From assembly GCA_011682595.1 (NCBI GenBank), contig JAACEH010000124.1:1-6912 (forward strand): a DNA stretch of 6,912 nt, read 5' to 3'. Below the pieces are notes generated by a model. That model was not told the DNA's origin, searched no databases, and was given only the letters and a program-made list of their open reading frames with translations. Origin of the DNA: Anaerolineaceae bacterium. Lineage in GTDB: Bacteria; Planctomycetota; Phycisphaerae; FEN-1346; JAACEH01. Below, in pieces: positions 5,366-6,912 of the stretch (within the stretch, counting starts at the first letter, position 1; each line of letters starts with the position of its first letter). The translations under genes and the position numbers were made by a program.

Positions 5366-5391
5366 AAGAAACCATGCACCAGAGGAACCTG

Positions 5392-6837
5392 ATGACGCTG
5401 CGAGTATACAACAGTCTGAGCCGTGACCATGAAACCTTCGAACCGCTCAATCCCCCCTTCGTCGGCATGTACGTCTGCGGGCCGACCGTCTACGGCGACG
5501 CCCACATCGGACACGCCAAGAGCTACATCTCGTTCGACCTGGTGGTCCGTTACCTGAGGTTCCTCGACTACAAGGTCCGCTACATCCAGAACATCACCGA
5601 CGTCGGCCACCTGACCGACGACGCCGACCAGGGCGAGGACAAGATCGCCCGCCAGGCCGCCCTGGACAAGGTGCACCCGCTGCAACTGGCCGAGACCTAC
5701 ACGCGGCGCTACTTCGAGGATATGGACCGCCTCAACGTTCTGCGGCCGGACATCTCGCCGCGGGCCACCGCCCACATCCCCGAGCAGATCGCCCTGACCC
5801 GCCTCCTGCTGGAGCGCGGCCACGCTTACGAAACGGGCGGCAACGTCTACTTCGAGGTCAGCAGCTTCCCTGAGTACGGCAAGCTGTCGCGCCGCCGGCT
5901 GGACGAGTCGGAGTCGGGTACGCGGGTCGAGGTGCGAAGCGACAAGCGTCACCCGGCCGACTTCGCCCTCTGGAAAAAGGCCGAGCCCGGTCACATCCTG
6001 CAGTGGGACTCGCCCTGGGGCCGCGGCTACCACCTCGAGTGCTCCTGCATGAGCCAGAAGTACCTGGGTAAAACGTTCGACATTCACGGCGGCGGACTCG
6101 AGAATATTTTTCCCCACCACGAGGACGAGATCGCCCAGAGCGAAGCGGCCTACGGCCAACAGTTCGCCCGCTATTGGATGCACAACAACATGGTCACCGT
6201 CGGCGGCCGGAAGATGGGCAAGAGCCTGGGTAACTTCGTCACCTTGCGCGAGGCGCTCAAGAAGTTCGACCCCCTGGTCCTGCGGATGGTTATCCTGCAG
6301 GGCCACTACCGCCGCCCGTTCGACTACACCGAAGACTCGCTGGTGGCCGGCCGCACCGGGTACCAGCGCCTGGTCGGGGCCGTCAAGGCGATTCGCGCGG
6401 CGATGAACAAGGCCCCCGACGGCGAGGCGTCGGACCAGGCGAAGCAGCTTGCCGCCGAGAGCGAACAGAAGTTCCGGGCGGCGATGGACGACGACTTCAA
6501 CTCGGCCGGGGCCCTGGCCGCCCTGTTCGACCTGGTCGGCGAGGCCAACAAGCTGGCTCGCGACGGCGCCGCCACCCGCGGCTCGCTCGAAGCGATCGAC
6601 TCGGTGTTCCGCCGCCTGGGCGGTGAGGTCCTGGGCCTGGTCAAGGACACTTACGACCAGGACGCCTCGGACACGACGGCCATTGTCGATAAGCTGATGG
6701 CCAGCATGCTCGAGATGCGAGCCCAGGCCCGCAAGGACAAGGATTTCGCCTTGGCCGACCGCATTCGCGACCAGTTGACCGGGATGGGCATCGCCCTGGA
6801 AGACACGCCCCAGGGCACGGTGTGGCGGATTGAGTAA
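5392..6837 (+). CDS. cysS: cysteinyl-tRNA synthetase
   Basis: A class I aminoacyl-tRNA synthetase of 481 aa that attaches cysteine to tRNA-Cys in the cytoplasm. Catalytic signatures are HIGH (38-41) and KMGKS (274-278). The second is usually KMSKS, so a glycine replaces the first serine, while both lysines are kept. Zinc ligands match the E. coli enzyme: C29 in [11 protein letters not shown]217 in HLECSC, and H242 and E246 in FPHHEDE. Other family landmarks are [20 protein letters not shown] (64-83) and [20 protein letters not shown] (230-249). The C-terminal helical DALR and anticodon-recognition region (about 310-481) is complete. The start at 5392 has a GAGGA site 5 nt upstream. In-frame ATGs at 5374 and 5278 lack one, and the latter would translate the REP-like element. 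The ruvC start directly abuts the stop, suggesting co-transcription. Confidence 0.96.
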   Translation: MTLRVYNSLSRDHETFEPLNPPFVGMYVCGPTVYGDAHIGHAKSYISFDLVVRYLRFLDYKVRYIQNITDVGHLTDDADQGEDKIARQAALDKVHPLQLAETYTRRYFEDMDRLNVLRPDISPRATAHIPEQIALTRLLLERGHAYETGGNVYFEVSSFPEYGKLSRRRLDESESGTRVEVRSDKRHPADFALWKKAEPGHILQWDSPWGRGYHLECSCMSQKYLGKTFDIHGGGLENIFPHHEDEIAQSEAAYGQQFARYWMHNNMVTVGGRKMGKSLGNFVTLREALKKFDPLVLRMVILQGHYRRPFDYTEDSLVAGRTGYQRLVGAVKAIRAAMNKAPDGEASDQAKQLAAESEQKFRAAMDDDFNSAGALAALFDLVGEANKLARDGAATRGSLEAIDSVFRRLGGEVLGLVKDTYDQDASDTTAIVDKLMASMLEMRAQARKDKDFALADRIRDQLTGMGIALEDTPQGTVWRIE

Positions 6838-6912
6838 ATGGCCCACATGCGAATACTTGGCATCGATCCGGGGCTGCAACGTACGGGGTACGGCCTCATC
6901 GACGTGACCCCG
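6838..6912 (+). CDS. ruvC: crossover junction endodeoxyribonuclease RuvC, N-terminal fragment
   Basis: Only 25 codons lie in the window. From the second ATG (6847) the translation reads MRILGIDPGLQRTGYGLIDV, a near-textbook RuvC N-terminus, including the first catalytic aspartate in GIDPG and the TGYG motif. RuvC cuts Holliday junctions during recombination repair as part of RuvABC. The ATG at 6838 immediately follows the cysS stop (TAAATG) and adds three residues (MAH); the ATG at 6847 matches the usual family start. Neither has a clear ribosome site, so the exact start is open. Confidence 0.9.
   Translation, partial: MAHMRILGIDPGLQRTGYGLIDVTP

Noticed and set aside
5278..5391. Upstream in-frame ATGs that would extend CysRS by 38 or 6 residues
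   Set aside because: No ribosome site at 5278 or 5374, the longer form would translate the REP-like element, and the ATG at 5392 has GAGGA and the family N-terminus.
5150..5391. T-box or other riboswitch controlling cysS
   Set aside because: I see no T-box consensus loop or specifier/antiterminator layout; the hairpins are better explained as dispersed repeats.
5362..6879. 505-codon open frame on the minus strand opposite cysS
   Set aside because: It is a high-GC shadow of cysS with no recognisable domain; cysS has every family motif in the other strand.

Overview
This is a GC-rich bacterial chromosomal window carrying mostly housekeeping genes. Two transcription units diverge from an intergenic region at about 1147-1359. 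The lineage cannot be fixed from sequence alone. A Bacillus-like yacL-ispD-ispF-cysS order, an RsbW/STAS partner-switch pair, a HEAT-type lipoprotein and a secreted Pro/Ala/Glu-rich TPR protein would fit a free-living Planctomycetota-type (for example Phycisphaerae-like) bacterium. That placement is an inference of modest confidence.

Left arm, minus strand, read from 1146 down to 1: a small HEAT-repeat-like lipoprotein, then an RsbW/SpoIIAB-type serine kinase (anti-sigma factor), then a STAS-domain anti-sigma-factor antagonist that runs off the window. The spacing is tight (12 bp, then a 17-bp overlap), so this looks like one operon. A good sigma70-type promoter on the minus strand lies at 1202-1229.

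Right arm, plus strand: a YacL-family membrane protein (four TM segments + PIN nuclease + TRAM) whose stop overlaps the ispD start (ATGA). Next come a secreted TPR-type protein with its own promoter, ispF with a promoter so close that the mRNA may be nearly leaderless, cysS, and the first 25 codons of ruvC abutting cysS. IspD and IspF are the third and fifth steps of the MEP isoprenoid pathway. CysRS charges tRNA-Cys, and RuvC resolves Holliday junctions.

The most unusual part is the 242-bp gap between ispF and cysS (5150-5391). It holds two different pairs of inverted palindromes. The first is a pair of C/G-rich hairpins at 5157-5181 and 5199-5223. The second is a GTAG-headed REP/REPIN-like pair at 5290-5365. 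In both pairs, the two members differ at stem positions by compensatory changes that preserve pairing. This suggests structured repeats maintained as hairpins rather than ordinary spacer. Smaller points of interest are a perfect 6-2-6 palindrome on the -35 box upstream of the TPR gene, a leader hairpin before yacL, three in-frame tandem stop codons, and an in-frame duplication in the YacL tail. No CRISPR array, transposase, tRNA, rRNA or clear new multi-gene system is visible.
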